A stretch of DNA of 64,000 bases from Epiperipatus broadwayi (GCA_028023455.1 JAQFVV010012507.1:248001-312000), one strand, 5' to 3'. Counted from the stretch's first letter, positions 1-13,291 are shown. The notes: generated by a model not told the origin, from the sequence alone. Made by a program: numbers and translations.

Positions 1-745
1 GGGATATAGATTTGGTGGGTGTGAAAGATGGTGAGTTTCTTCCATTTAAAGTTATATGGATCTCTCTGTTCAGAAACAGGTTAGCAATTATATGTAGGTG
101 TGTTGTAGGAATTTCTGTGTCTTTTAGCATTTTCAGAAGTGTGTATATATTGACTGAGTCAAATGTAGCTTCTAGGTCAAGCTGCATGACAATGGGTCCG
201 TATTTTTTTCACTGTTTTACTGTGACTAGAATTGCTTTGAAGAATAACGCTGCTTCTGTTGTTGAAGAGTTTTTCTTTGCATATTGTGCTTCAGAGATAA
301 GTGGCATTATATATGGTTCAATTTCATCTTTAATAACTTTCTCCATAATTTTGATCGGCAAAGGTCTCATAGATATTGTCCGGAGGTCTGTGATAGGTGG
401 GATAATTGCTATCTTTTATTATAGGGTACTATGGCTATTGGATAGACACTCTTCATGGGTTGAATTTGTTGCACACAAATATTCTGTTGTGAACTTACTT
501 AGATGCTTTAATACAAACAATGGGACTCCAGGACTACCTGGATGGCAAGCATTTCGAATAGTATTCAGTTTTGTTGTGAATAGATCTTTTGTGAATGGGG
601 TTTTTGTCTCTGGTGGGCCAAACAGATTATGTGGTATTTTATATCGTTGTTTTTCTTGTAATTTCTCCCTAAAATATTCAAAAATTGGCATAATCATATT
701 GTGTCCTGCATATGTTCCACTATTTGTATATAGTGCCATTGGCAC
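1..745 (-). pseudogene. LINE ORF2: pre-RT segment and N-terminal half of the reverse transcriptase domain (partial)
   Basis: The minus-strand translation from 745 to 419 is an uninterrupted pre-RT segment (start MPMALYTNSGTYAGHN). After a frame change, the stretch from about 363 down to 1 reads as RT: KIMEKVIKDEI, then AQYAKKNSSTTEAALFF, then the palm motif A as QLDLEATFDSVN, where the first catalytic aspartate is present. One in-frame stop lies between the STTEAALF block and motif A. Motif C (YADD/FADD) would lie beyond the window start. The order and spacing match LINE reverse transcriptases, which copy element RNA at the nicked target. This copy is broken by a frameshift and a stop. Confidence 0.8.
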
Positions 746-748
746 TTT

Positions 749-964
749 TCAATCTGGTTGGTTCCCCAGCGCCCATCGTATATAATCTCTTGTCCAAGTG
801 TGTGGCCACGTTAGGTATACCTTGCTTTTATTTATCTTCAGATAGCTTTTGAGTTCATCACATGCTTTATTGTATGCATATGTAAGCTTGAATATATACT
901 GCTGGGTGCAGTGTGATGGGTTAATCATGATTATTCTCTGGTGCAACTGATCTGCCAGAGACAA
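749..964 (-). pseudogene. LINE ORF2 linker between endonuclease and RT
   Basis: A 71-codon minus-strand reading frame (start MSLADQLHQRIIMINPSHCT) lies between the endonuclease frame and the RT frame and overlaps the endonuclease frame slightly. It contains YIFKLTYAYNKACDELKSYL and ends in WTRDYIRWALGNQPD, the kind of basic, helical linker found upstream of LINE RT domains. It is offset in frame from both neighbours, so the original ORF2 has been broken here by small indels. No independent function is implied. Confidence 0.6.
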
Positions 965-1940
965 AAGTCTTGATGGTGGAGGTTGTTTTATTTGTTATAT
1001 GGTTGATGTTAAAAGGCAACATTCCGATAAATGCTAGATATTTCTGGACTGGGTTCAAAGTCATATCTTTGATTTTGTTTAGCATTATGTAGGTCTCAGA
1101 GAACAGAAATTCAGGGGTTGTTTCTGGGAGTAAAACTCTTATTATCCTTGTAAGTGGAAAGGGTGATATTTGAATTTGGGCAAAGTCAATTGTGACTATT
1201 TGAGTTGAGTGATCAGAAAAAGTTGAGGGAGTTAGTTTTATTTCAATAAGGTGGTGAAGCATTGGAAAATAAATGCACAGATCAATAAGTGAAAAGAAGC
1301 GATAATTATGGAAAGAGATGACATCATCTGGCAAAAAACCTTGGCCACTCATTAGTGATATGTTTATTGTGTGATGCCAATGTTGGGTAAAATCCTGATA
1401 ATTTAAATTAAAATCTCCAATTAAGACAGTTGGGTTTGAAGTTGTAGCTAACCTTGAATTAATGTTTGCAATTATGGTATCTATTTTTTTATCCTGTAAA
1501 GGCATATGTACAAAAACCAGATTTATTGTTACGCTTTTTTGGTTGAAGGTTGCAATTAATAAGTTGATGTCAATGTGAATTATTTTGAATGTTGTGAATG
1601 GGCAATTTCTAGCAATTATGAGTCCGGTGCCAGCTGAGGGAGAGGAAGAGTCTCTGGAGCATGCATGGAAACCTTCCATATTTAAATGTTTGGCTGGGTC
1701 AGTTTGTGATCCAGCAAAAAGTTTTGTCTCAAGTATACCAAGCAAGTGTGGTTGTATATCCTTGATCCAATGTTTTAACTTATTAATTTTTGAGGTTGAG
1801 TTCAAACCTCTGACATTGATTGCCACAATTTTTATTTTCATTACATGTTGTTTGATCCGGTGTTTCTTCCCATTCATTCTCATATTCCATTTCCAGATCT
1901 TCATCTGTTTCCACTGTAGTTGTATTGTTGTGATCAGCAA
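921..1940 (-). pseudogene. LINE ORF2 endonuclease/exonuclease/phosphatase (APE-like) domain
   Basis: The 339-codon minus-strand frame contains a clear EEP-fold endonuclease. The domain begins near residue 35 (KIKIVAINVRGLNS). It shows the metal-binding glutamate in LGILETKL, a GTGLIIAR strand, the catalytic block VLIGDFNLNYQDF, and the C-terminal STFSDHSTQIVTI, whose SDH triad histidine closes the active site. In LINEs this enzyme nicks the target DNA to prime reverse transcription. The ATG used is the first in the open frame; the conserved domain suggests the first roughly 34 residues are not part of the ancestral enzyme. The frame ends before the RT, so this copy cannot make a full ORF2 protein. 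Confidence 0.85.
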
Positions 1941-2109
1941 AGCTAAGGTTGGATTCTGTTTTGATTTTTTTGGGCCCTCTATTTTTCTTTGGTGGGCGGA
2001 CTGGTCTTCTTTTTTGTTCTGTGTCAGCTTTGGTAATTTGAGGCATATTTGGGGTTACAGCTTCCATAATTTCCATTTCTGTATTATTTTTAATATTGGG
2101 TGTTTGGTG

Positions 2110-2147
<38 letters not shown>

Positions 2148-2722
2148 CACCAAATTTATTTATTCATATATATATATATTCTTGATCACTGTTACTGTGT
2201 GAGTTTATTTGTTCTTTTATTATCTCTTTTTCATCAGTATCTTTGATAGGCTGACTTAGATTGTGCACTGTTTTTTTCCATTGCAGCCTCTTGAGGCTGT
2301 TGACTTTCTGTTTTTTTATCAGTGAGGGTTTGAATTCTATTGGTTGATTTTGTTGATAAATCCAGAATTTCAGGTGCTGGCCATGTGTGTGCAGTTTTTT
2401 TTATTCAATTGCTGTTGATCTGTGGATTTTTTATTAATTTTTTTTTGTTTATTAGTTGTTTTCGTTATCTGTTTTGTACTGTTTGATTCCTGTTGATGAG
2501 CTTCTCTTGGTTGATTTTCAGAGCTCGGTTGGTTTTTTTGGTTGATTTTGGTGTTGCAATCGATTGCTAAGTGTCTGGTTTCACACAAGCCAACATCTTG
2601 CCCTTAATCCTTTTATGTGAATGGTCAGTATTGCATTCCAGTCAATTATTTGGGTTGGAATATCCTCTGGGTTTACACTGTCATTCAGCTTTATTTTGAA
2701 ATGAAAGTTGTTGCTGAAAACC
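1783..2722 (-). pseudogene. LINE ORF1 remnant with CCHC-like zinc-knuckle motif
   Basis: Minus-strand fragments in changing frames read like the end of a LINE ORF1. From the 5' side: FHFKIKLNDSV, then IIDWNAIL, then HIKGLRARCW, then (after a frameshift) CETRHLAIDC. The pattern RARCW-x-C-x-HLA-x-DC is the usual lead-in and zinc knuckle of LINE ORF1 RNA-binding proteins. It is followed by a polar, Gln/Lys/Asn-rich tail and by a second frame at 2076-1783 rich in basic and acidic residues (VRPPKKNRGPKKIKTE). The RNA-binding role is known for the family; here the frame is broken and interrupted by the TA palindrome. Confidence 0.6.
2103..2154. repeat. (TA)n tract forming a perfect palindrome with flanking arms
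   Basis: A (TA)n run of about 30 bp is flanked by the inverted arms tttggtgtatta and taatacaccaaa, so the whole 52 bp can fold into a hairpin. It interrupts the LINE ORF1 remnant. The right side also carries a second short TA run (about 2168-2180). Confidence 0.85.
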
Positions 2723-4206
<1,484 letters not shown>

Positions 4207-6528
4207 TGTGACAGTCAGTTTTAAATGACTGCCACAAAGTTGACTGCAAGCATTAGTTGCAGTCCAAACAAATGTATGTATTATAATAAAAGGAGTGGTC
4301 TGTGCACATATATTTCTCTGTTGCTTACACACACATTTTCTTTAAAATAAATAGGATGAATGGTGATAATATGCCTATAAATAAACAAATGCGGACACCA
4401 CATATAAATATGTATTTTGCTGTTAATAAATGCTATATGTTTTTTTATTTATGATATGAATAAATATGGCAGAGGGTTAAAGAAATTCTTATGGGTAACT
4501 GAAATGTATTTGCAAATAACTCAACAGTAAACATATTTTATTTTGATTTGATTTTATTTTAGATTCTCAAATGCTGTATTTTTATTTTTCTGTTGCTTGT
4601 TGAATATTCTTTTTGGAAAACTCAAAAACAATTTTTATGTGACAAGAAATATACAGTTTTATATATATATATATTTTTTACAACTTAATGTTCATGACCG
4701 GAGGCAAGCCAATGACCTCTTTCTTTTATCGTATAATGTTTTTGGAAAACAAGTGTAGAAATTGTATCAGTGGTTATTTGGCTAGACACCTATTCAAATT
4801 TAGTTAATTAGATAAATGTAATTTTACTTTATTGTTTAAAGAAATCAAGGGATTGGAATTTAAATGGTCTGTGAAATTCTGAAATTAATTAAAAGATAGC
4901 TAAAATTAAATCCATTGTTTGGACTTGTTTAATTAAAAACAGAAATATAAAAGCAATAACTTGTGGAGGGGATGAGAGAATACACCCTGTAATGGGGGGA
5001 TATATAAAGGCTGGTCAGGTGAAATTTAATTAGTTAGCTGGATTACATTGGTTGATACTTGCACGGGCACTCTTACCAGTTCACTTTGAGTTCACTGGAT
5101 TATATTTGTTGATACTCACATGGGCACTCTTACCCATTAGCAGTATAGTTTCCAAAGTGTGCTGACAAAAAAGAAGGAAAAAAAAGACTTATGAGTGTAA
5201 AAACTATTTATTCGGAATGCTGAATGTATTTTAAAAGGTGCAGACCAAGAAATATGATATTTATTGACTGAAAAAGAAAAATACAATTGAAATTTAAGCT
5301 AATGTTTTATATCGCGAAGTAAATGGAATCAAGATTTATTCATGATACTGCAATGAACATGGAGTAAAAAACCAAGTTCGGTACATTCGCACAGCTCGGA
5401 GTCCTACAAAGCCATCCAGTGATGTGACTTTCTATTTCGGAAAGTGTAGCTGCTATGGACAATTTGCCAACATCCATATAGGCCCTGTGAAGTAATCACC
5501 TGCACAGCAGATATATATCGCCCTCAAAATCATAGCCCGAAGAAAAATGAAGACTTCGGGAAGTATTATTTATGTTTTTATATATTTTTTTTGTTATGTC
5601 TTATTATGAGTAATTCATCATTTGACTAATATTGCTATTACTAAATGAACCAATGAATTGCATAATTCGGTCATAAATATTTTGTTTGTAATTTTAACGT
5701 AAAGCTACATGTAATTCATTGGAGTATCTAAATAAATTATAAAAGAATCGATAAAGTAAATATGAAATATTTCAAAATAGTTAAATAGAAATAATTGGGT
5801 GTTTTGGTCATTGGATGTATGTGTTTCACGTTGAAATAAAAGAAAATGTATTCCATCCACTAAGTGCAGGATTGTTTTTATAAGAAATAAAAGTATGTAA
5901 GACAGTGTTCTAAATAATTATTATTGTCCGCTATGGGCAGGACTCATATTATGAAACTTTTAAGATTAAAATTGTAGTTTAGCACAAGTTTGTTCCCCGA
6001 GTAAATTTATTCCTTCCGCTAAGTGCAGGATTGTTTTCATAAGGAATAAAAGTGGGTACAAATGTGTTCCAAATAATTATTATTGTCCGCCACATGAAGG
6101 ACTCAGATTATGGAACACTTAAGATTCTACTATCATTAACTTGTGGCTAACTCTTTTTTTTTTATTATTATGAAACACGTACATACCATGGCCAATACAC
6201 ATTGTTTTATAAAAAATTTTGATTTTGAGTTTAAAGTGTAAGCAGGGGAGAATTTGAGACCATTCCTTTCCCATTCATGAAACTTTAAAATTTATTATAC
6301 ACTTGAATTTTAATTACTATCGTTTATGTGTGTGTTTATTATTTTTTAAATATTTATATAATCATAGAGGGCTTAATAAATTTAATATCTAATTTTAAAG
6401 TACGGAGAAGTGCTGTGTATTTGATAATGATATTAGTGTTTGACCTTTTCTGTTAGCGAAGCAACAAACCACCATCCTGAGATCATCAGTTGATTGAGCT
6501 AGTCAGGGATTAAACTTACCGGGATCGG
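4207..6528 (+). repeat. LTR copy A (plus orientation), truncated at its 3' end
   Basis: This is the same sequence as LTR copies B and C but in opposite orientation. It begins TGTGACAGTCAG, the LTR start, and matches copy C through to ctagtcagggattaaac near 6510, then stops at an abrupt join near 6528 with inverted copy B. It contains a TATA box at 5001-5008, a two-unit direct repeat around 5049-5135 (gggcactcttacc motifs), and a two-unit tandem repeat of about 150 bp at 5850-6130 (ctaagtgcaggattg, then tattgtccgc). No PPT-like purine run precedes it, so it is not a 3' LTR in normal context. Confidence 0.85.
5001..5008 (+). promoter_or_regulatory. Predicted LTR TATA box (copy A)
   Basis: TATATAAAGG follows a G-rich patch (aatgggggga). 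The same TATATAAA is kept in the other two LTR copies (minus strand, 7517-7524 and 12488-12495), with ggctgg immediately downstream in each, which suggests the LTR RNA polymerase II promoter. Conservation among copies partly reflects recent common origin. Confidence 0.55.
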
Positions 6529-8308
6529 AATTTACTAAGGGAACAAACTCGTGCTAAACTACAATTTTAATCTTAAAAGTTCCATAATGAGTCCTACCCA
6601 TAGCGGACAATAATAATTATTTGGAATGCTGTCTTACATACTTTTATTCCTTATAAAAACAATCCTGCACTTAGCGGATGGAATAAATTTTATATTATTT
6701 CAAAGTGAAACACCTACATCCAATGACCAAACCACCCAATTATTTCTATTTAACTATTTTGAAATATTTCATATTAACTTTATCAATTCTTTTATAATTT
6801 ATTTATATATTCCAATGAATTATGTGAAGCTTTATGTTAAAATTACAAACAAAATATTTATGACTGAATTACGCAATTCATTGGCTCATTTAATAATAGC
6901 AATTTAAGTCAAACGATGAATTATTCATAATAAGACATAAAAAAAATATAAAAACACAAATAATACTTTTCGAAGTCTTCATTCTTCTCCAGGCTATGAT
7001 TTTGAGGGTGATATATATCTGCTGTGCAGATAATTACTTCACAGGACCTATATGGAGGTCGGCAAATTGTCCATAGCAGCTACACTTTCAGAAATGGAAA
7101 GTCACATCACTGGATGGCTATGTAGGACTCTGAGCTGTGGGAATGTACCGAACTTGGTTTTCTACTCCATGTCCATTGTGGTATCACAAATAAGTCTTGA
7201 TTCTATTTTTTTCGCATTATAAAACATTAGCTTAAATTACAATTGTATTTTTCTTTTTCAGTCAATAAATATCATATTTCTTGGTCTGCACCTTTTAAAA
7301 TACGTTCAGCATTCCGAATAAATAGTTTTTACACTCATAATTCTTTTTTTTCTCTTTTGTCAGCACACTCCGGAAACTATACTGCTAACGGGTAAGAGTG
7401 CCCATGTGAGTGTGAACAAATATAATCCAGCGAACTCAAAGCGAACGGGTAGGAGTGCCCGTGCGAGTATCAACCAGTGTAACCCAGCTAACTAATTAAA
7501 TTTCACCTTACCAGCCTTTATATACCCCCCCCATTAAGGGTGTATTCTCTCATCCCCTCCACAAGTTATTGCTTTTACATTTCTGTTTTTAATTAAACAA
7601 GTCCAAACAATGGATTTAATTTTAGCTATCTTTTAATTAATTTCAGAAGTTCACAGACCATTTAAATTCCAATCCTTTGATTTCTTTAAACAATAAAGTA
7701 AAATTACATTTATCTAATTAAATAATTTTGATTAGGTGTCAAGCTGAATAACCACTGATACAATTTCTACAGTTGTTTTCCAAAAACATTATACGATAAA
7801 AGAATGAGGTCATTAGCTTGCCTGCGGTCATGAACTTTAAGTTGAAAAAAAAAATTATAAAACTGTATACTTGTTGTCACATAAATATTGTTTTTGAGTT
7901 TTCCAAAAAAAATATTCAACAAGCAACAGAAAAAAAATACAACATTTGAGAATCTAAAATAAAATAAAATCAAAATAAAATATGTTTACTGTTGGGTTAT
8001 TTGCAAATACATTTCAATTTCCCATAAGAATTTCTTTAACCCTCTGCCATATTTATTCATATCATAAATAAAAAACATATAGCATTTATTAACAGCAAAA
8101 TACATATTTATATGTGGTGTCTGCATTTGTTTATTTATAGGTGTATTATCACCATTCATCCTATTTATTTTAAATATAGTGTGTGTGTAAGCAACAGAGA
8201 AATATACCTGCACAGACCACTTCTTTTAGTATAATACGTACATTTGTTTGGACTGCAAATAATGCTTGCAGTCAACTTTGTGGCAGTCATTTAAAACTGA
8301 CTGTCACA
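6529..8308 (-). repeat. LTR copy B: 3' LTR of the gag-only element, truncated
   Basis: It matches LTR copy C over its first roughly 1.77 kb (minus strand from 8308, TGTGACAG start) and stops near 6529, missing about the last 800 bp. The missing end is replaced by the join to inverted copy A. The TATA box is at 7517-7524 on the minus strand. Open frames in this stretch are shared with copies A and C as LTR sequence and do not look like proteins. Confidence 0.85.
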
Positions 8309-8324
8309 ATAGCCCCCTCCCTTA
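8309..8324 (-). promoter_or_regulatory. Polypurine tract next to the 3' LTR
   Basis: The minus strand reads AAGGGAGGGGGCTAT directly before the LTR start TGTGACAG. This is the expected primer for plus-strand DNA synthesis and fixes the orientation of the element. The same GGGGG(C)TAT-TGT arrangement recurs at 63000 and, in a shorter form, at 45938. Confidence 0.8.
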
Positions 8325-9262
8325 ATGACACTTCTAAATGGGTTGACCATTTAAAGTCTATATTACATTACTTTCACTTATATTTAATATTATTGATGAA
8401 TATACTGGTTCATTACAATTTAAAAAAAATATTAGTTTATATTTGACTACATACAAGTGTTATTAATAATGAAAATAAAAATCTTAAGGGATATACTAAT
8501 TTATATCCAATACTAAAGAATATACTAGTTTATTATATATGTAAAAAAAACTATTAGTTTATACTTAACTATATATATATATACAGTTGTGTCATTAATA
8601 CTGAAAATAAAAATCTTAAGGAATATACTAATTTATATTTAGCTATATTCAATAATAGTAAAAAAAAATCTATTGAATGTAACAGTTAATGGTCAACTGT
8701 GTTAATCAAGTAAAAGAAACCTGTATCTCAGTCCACCAAAAAGAAGCCCTATTTCAACCCCCCCCCTCTGAGTTCCAATTCAAACATGAGCAGAATACCA
8801 TTTATTTGCCCAACAGTAGCTAACCCACAAACACACAGTATATATGCCCAAAAATAATAATAATACTGTTATTTATTTATGTTCACTATATATGTCCCCG
8901 CTCATATTTTTTAATGAGACTTACAGGCATTTACATAAAAGCCAACACAACTTGTTCACAGAAAATTTCAGTAAGTGCGTCCTTGCTATTTTTTTATACT
9001 TAGACTTATTAGGACATTATGCACACTGAATTGAATGTCCCAGACTTCATTGTTTTTCTGCTATGCTTTAAATTAGTCTGGTTGTTTCGGTGTGTAATTT
9101 TTAGTGGAATTAAATGGTACATTTTAGTATATTCAACGTAAGTACTGTCCGCAAACTTTCACTCCTTTTCCGTACATTCACATCCATGAAGAGAAGAATA
9201 AACACAGAACTTCCAAAGTTAACTAACTAAAATGACATCAATCATACCCATGACCATAACCG
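8325..9262 (-). other. Non-coding 3' internal region of the gag-only element
   Basis: There is no coding potential between the gag remnant and the PPT. A direct repeat of roughly 95 bp spaced about 135 bp apart is visible (around 8414-8508 and 8548-8646, sharing ataaaaatcttaagg and atactaatttatat). Full elements would carry pol here; nothing resembling RT or integrase remains. Confidence 0.6.
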
Positions 9263-9275
9263 CTACCTCAATATC

Positions 9276-10195
9276 TTAAGATTTGCTTGACCCTGATTTA
9301 GGTGTTGAAGGTCTGAATCCCTTTCCATGTCCGTATTTATGTCCATTATCACCATCGTTGCTTTTGGTATACTTCCCATATGTTTCAGGACTTCGAATCC
9401 TATGCCTAGCCTTCCTATGCCAATGTGTTTGTCTTTGACCACTACCATTCCAGTTTATGGAGTTTAAACTGACGTTTTCTAAAGTCTTTTCTGCTAATTT
9501 ATTGTGTTGACTCGTATTGGCTGCGTTTAGTATCTCTGCTACTTGTTTTATCAAATTTATTTTAAAGTACTTTTCTACCCTGGTATGGTATTCTACTGGA
9601 GCCTCACCTGTATGCCCTTTAAACATTCCTATCTTTAGAAATTGGTTTATATTTGGTAAATTAGTATAGGTGCTATCTCTTTCTACTGACTTCCCTGCTA
9701 CTATATCTGCATTATTTTTTTTCTACCTTGCTGCTGACTATTTTCACCCTCTCTTTCTTTCTGTTCATTTTCCCTCACTACTATCTTCAAATTATCATTT
9801 CCTCCTTTACTATCTATATCACCTTCTGTCACATGAGTATAAAATGTTTCATTATTAGCCTCCTGTTCATGTTTGTCATTGCTGCCCTGTGTTATCGCTT
9901 CCTTATTTTGGACTCTTATTTCCAATTTTTGTACCTTGTCCTCCTCCACACTGCATATCCTCTGGGACAAGTCTTCCATTCATTTTTCCATATCTTTTCT
10001 TAGATCTTCTATTTGGGGTGTTATCTTGGCTATTTCTTCTCTCATTTCTTTCATAAAGTCCACCATTATATTTATTAAGTTTTTTTCCATTTCAGATTCT
10101 ATTCTATTTTGCTCATTGCCTTCTGTTTCTACATTGCTTTCCTGCTCTATATCTTGACTTTCTTCATCCTTTTTATCTAATTTTTGCTCATCCAT
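9276..10195 (-). pseudogene. gag of LTR retrotransposon (decayed)
   Basis: The frame starts MDEQKLDKKDEESQDIEQES at 10195 with a strongly charged, probably coiled-coil N-terminus (MVDFMKEMREEIAKITPQIE). It reads through a single in-frame TGA at 9982-9980 into MEDLSQRICSVEEDKVQK. After one frameshift near 9710 it continues into a capsid-like start: LPNINQFLKIGMFKGHTGEA, PVEYHTRVEKYFKINL. FxG-x-x-GE-x-P-x-x-Y-x-x-R-x-E-K-Y is the usual opening of a retrotransposon gag domain. It then passes quickly into a basic tail (HWHRKARHRIRSPETYGKY) with no CCHC knuckle, so the capsid is probably internally deleted. The protein would form the retroelement particle; this copy cannot. Confidence 0.65.
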
Positions 10196-10686
10196 TTTTT
10201 TTGTAACTGATCTGGTCCTCCTGAATAAATACTATCTATTAGTTCTTTTGGTAAACCGTTCGTTCTTTACAATATCTAGATGCTAACAAGGTACTCTGTG
10301 TATTTATAACAAAGTATTCTAGTTATCTATTTCACTATTTACCATATCTAAGCATTAACAAAGTATTTTATTTATTTCTTACAAAGTATTTTGTTTACTT
10401 ATTTGTTATTAAAACTCAACGCTAGCAAAGTATTCTATTTATTTATTTTTTTTATTAAATCTCGGTACATTCACACTTAGCTCACCCTAACTTGTTTGCC
10501 TTTTATATATAGCTAGTATATGTTTATTTATTACTTTCTCTTTTTTTATTCTCAATGTAACCTGCTATCTACCCAAACCTCTCCTATTAAGAAAATACTA
10601 ATAATTTTTCTATTCCATTTATTATTTATATAACATGGCTGTGACCTCCACTATTAACTTATGTGCATATGAATTGCATCCTGCCT
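10196..10686 (-). other. Leader (5' untranslated) of the gag-only LTR element
   Basis: There is no gene. A degenerate run of acaaagtatt-(t/c)tatttattt units (about four between 10280 and 10445) fills the middle. It lies between the primer site and the gag start, as expected for an element leader. Confidence 0.5.
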
Positions 10687-10702
10687 GGCATGTTGGGCAC
10701 CA
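10687..10702 (-). promoter_or_regulatory. Primer binding site candidate
   Basis: Six bases inside the LTR end, the minus strand reads TGGTGCCCAACATGCC. Starting with TGG complements a tRNA CCA tail, and the sequence resembles the complement of the animal tRNA-Lys(CUU) 3' end (TGGCGCCCAACGTGGGGC, from general knowledge) with several mismatches. Confidence 0.6.
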
Positions 10703-10708
10703 TTTTTC

Positions 10709-13283
10709 TGTAACAGTTGCTGCCTCTCTCTAACCGCATTGAGCATGACATGCATTTTCTGAGATTGAGCAGCAATTAAGAAATATGCAAAGGCATCCAA
10801 AATATACATTACTATAATTATACCTTTGAAAGGTTTGTTTACTGCAACCTTTATGCACCACCTTAAGAAAGAGATTGCTCCCCTGCCTAAGGGATATGAT
10901 CATGTAATAAGTAAAGAGCTATAATCTCTTATAAAAAAATCAATAGAAAGTCAATGCCTAACGAATGATTCCTGATCCCAGTAAGTTTAATCCCTGACTA
11001 GCTCAATCAACTGATGATCTCGGGATGGTGGTGTGTTGCTTCATTAACAGAAAAGGTCAAACACTAATATCATTATCAAATACAGAGCACAACTTCGTAC
11101 TTTAAAATTAGATATTAAATTTATTAAGCCCTCTATGATTATATAAATATTTACAAAATAATAAACACACACATAAATGATAGTAATTAAAATTCAAGCA
11201 TATAATAAATTTTAAAGTTTCATGAATGGGAAAAAAATGGTCTGAAATTCTCCCCTGCTTACACTTTAAACTCAAAATCAAAATTTCTTATAAAACAATG
11301 TGTATTGGCCATGGTATGTACGTGTTTCATAATAATAAAAAAAAAAGAGTTAGCCACGAGTTAATGATAGTAGAATCTTAAGTGTTCCATAATCTGAGTC
11401 CTGCACGTGGTGGACAATAATAATTATTTGGAACACTTTCGTACCCACTTTTATTCCTTATGAAAACAATCCTGCACTTAGCAGATGGAATAAATTTACT
11501 CGGGGAACAAACTCGTGCTAAACTACAATTTTAATCTTAAAAGTTCCATAATATGAGTCCTGCCCATAGCGGATAATAATAATTATTTGGAACACTGTCT
11601 TACATACTTTTATTCCTTATAAAAACAATTCTGCACTTAGGGGATGGAATAAATTTTCTATTATTTCAATGCAAAACACATACATCCAATGACCAAACCA
11701 CCCAATTATTTCTATGTAACTATTTTGAAATATTTCATATTTACTTTATCGATTCTTTTATAATTTATTTAGGTACTCCAATGAATTGCATGTAGCTTTA
11801 CGTTAAAATTACAAACAAAATATTTATGACTGAATTACGCAATTCATTGGTTCATTTAGTAATAGCAATATTAGTCAAATGACGAATTACTCATAATAAG
11901 ACATAATAAAAAAATATATAAAAACATAAATAATACTTCCCGAAGTCTTCGTTCTTCTCCGGGCTTTGATTTTGAGGGTGATATATATCTGCTGTGCAGG
12001 TGATTACTTCACAGGGCCTATATGGAGGTTGGCAAATTGTCCATAGCAGCTACACTTTCCGAAATAGAAAGTCACATCACTGGATGACTATGTAGGACTC
12101 TGAGCTGTGCGAAGTACCGAACTTGGTTTTCTACTCCATGTTCATTGCGGTATCACGAATAAATCTTGATTCCATTTTCTTCGCGATATAAAACATTAGC
12201 TTAAATTTCAATTGTATTTTTCTTTTTCAGTCAATGAATATCATATTTCTTGGTCTGCACCTTTTAAAATACTTTCAGCATTCCGAATAAATAATTTTTA
12301 CGCTCATAATTTGTTTTTCCTTCTTTTTTGTCAGCACACTTTGGAAACTATACTGCTAACGGGTAAGAGTGCCCATGTGAGTATCAACGAATATAATCCA
12401 GTGAACTCAAAGCGAATGGGTAAGAGTGCCCGTGCGAGTATCAACCAATGTAACCCAGCTAACTAATTAAATTTCACCTGACCAGCCTTTATATATCCCC
12501 CCCATTACAGGGTGTATTCTCTCATCCTTTCCACAAGTTATTGCTTTTACATTTCTGTTTTTAATCAAACAAGTCCAAACAATGGATTTAATTTTAGCTA
12601 TCTTTTAATTAATTTCAGAATTTCACAGACCATTTAAATTCCAATCCCTTGAAAACAATAAAGTAAAATTACATTTATCTAATTAACTAATTTTGAATAG
12701 GTGTCAAGCCGAATAACCACTGATACAATTTCTACACTTGTTTTCCAAAAACATTATACGATAAAAGAAAGAGGTCATTGGCTTGCCTGCGGTCATGAAC
12801 ATTAAGTTGTAAAAAAAAAAAAAAAATTATAAAACTGTATACTTGTTGTCACATAAAAATTGTTTTTGAGTTTTCCAAAAAGAATATTCAACAAGCAACA
12901 GAAAAAAAAAATACAACATTTGAGAATCTAAAATAAAATAAAAACCAAAATAAAATATGTTTACTGTTGGGTTATTTGCAAATACATTTCAATTTCCTAT
13001 AAGAATTTCTTTAACCCTCTGCCATATTTATTCATATCATAAATAAAAAACATATAGCATTTATTAACAGCAAAATACATATTTATATGTGGTGTCCGCA
13101 TTTGTTTATTTATAGGCGGATTATCACCATTCATCCTATTTATTTTAAATATAGTGTGTGTATAAGCAACAGAGAAATATACCTGCACAGACCACTCCTT
13201 TTATTATAATACTTACATTTGTTTGGACTGCAATTAATACTTGCAGTCAACTTTGTGGCAGTCATTTAAAACTGACTGTCACA
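10709..13283 (-). repeat. LTR copy C: complete 5' LTR of the gag-only element (2575 bp)
   Basis: On the minus strand it begins TGTGACAG (13283) and ends CTGTTACA (10709), an 8-bp inverted terminal match with one mismatch and the canonical TG...CA ends. The start is fixed by alignment with copies A and B. The end is inferred from TG...CA and the adjacent primer site, since A and B are both truncated before it. TATA box at 12495-12488 (minus). It carries the same internal duplications as copy A. On its outer side it adjoins an AT-rich stretch (atatatat). Confidence 0.8.
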
Positions 13284-13291
13284 ATATATAT

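Larger units (their letters stand above)
1..2722 (-). mobile_element. Non-LTR retrotransposon (LINE), APE-endonuclease type, decayed and cut by window start
   Basis: Read on the minus strand, this stretch holds, in order, the end of an ORF1 with a zinc-knuckle-like motif, an apurinic-type endonuclease domain, a linker, and the first part of a reverse transcriptase that leaves the window at position 1. Frames change several times and in-frame stops occur, so this copy is dead. The 5' side stops abruptly at a long (TTA)n tract at 2723, so the copy is 5' truncated or that tract replaced its start. A (TA)n palindrome at 2103-2154 interrupts ORF1. The clade cannot be fixed by eye: the endonuclease and RT motifs are general to CR1/L2/I/Jockey-like LINEs. 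Confidence 0.85.
6529..13283 (-). mobile_element. LTR retrotransposon, gag-only, with long LTRs (3' LTR truncated)
   Basis: Read on the minus strand: a full 5' LTR (13283 to 10709), a primer site (10702-10687), an untranslated leader, a decayed gag (10195-9276), a non-coding 3' stretch, a polypurine tract (8324-8309), and a 3' LTR (8308 to 6529) whose end is missing. The internal region is only 2.4 kb and shows no protease, RT, RNase H or integrase, so the element is non-autonomous. LTR ends are TGTGACAG...CTGTTACA. The truncated 3' LTR is fused tail-to-tail with inverted LTR copy A. The gag style and PBS suggest the Ty3/gypsy side, but without pol this is inference. Confidence 0.8.

Noticed and set aside
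12-785. 257-codon plus-strand frame at the window start
   Set aside because: It is the antisense shadow of the LINE RT and pre-RT region, which has recognisable motifs on the minus strand.
6626-6907. 93-codon plus-strand frame in LTR copy B
   Set aside because: It falls inside LTR sequence shared with copies A and C, is AT-driven, and has no motif.
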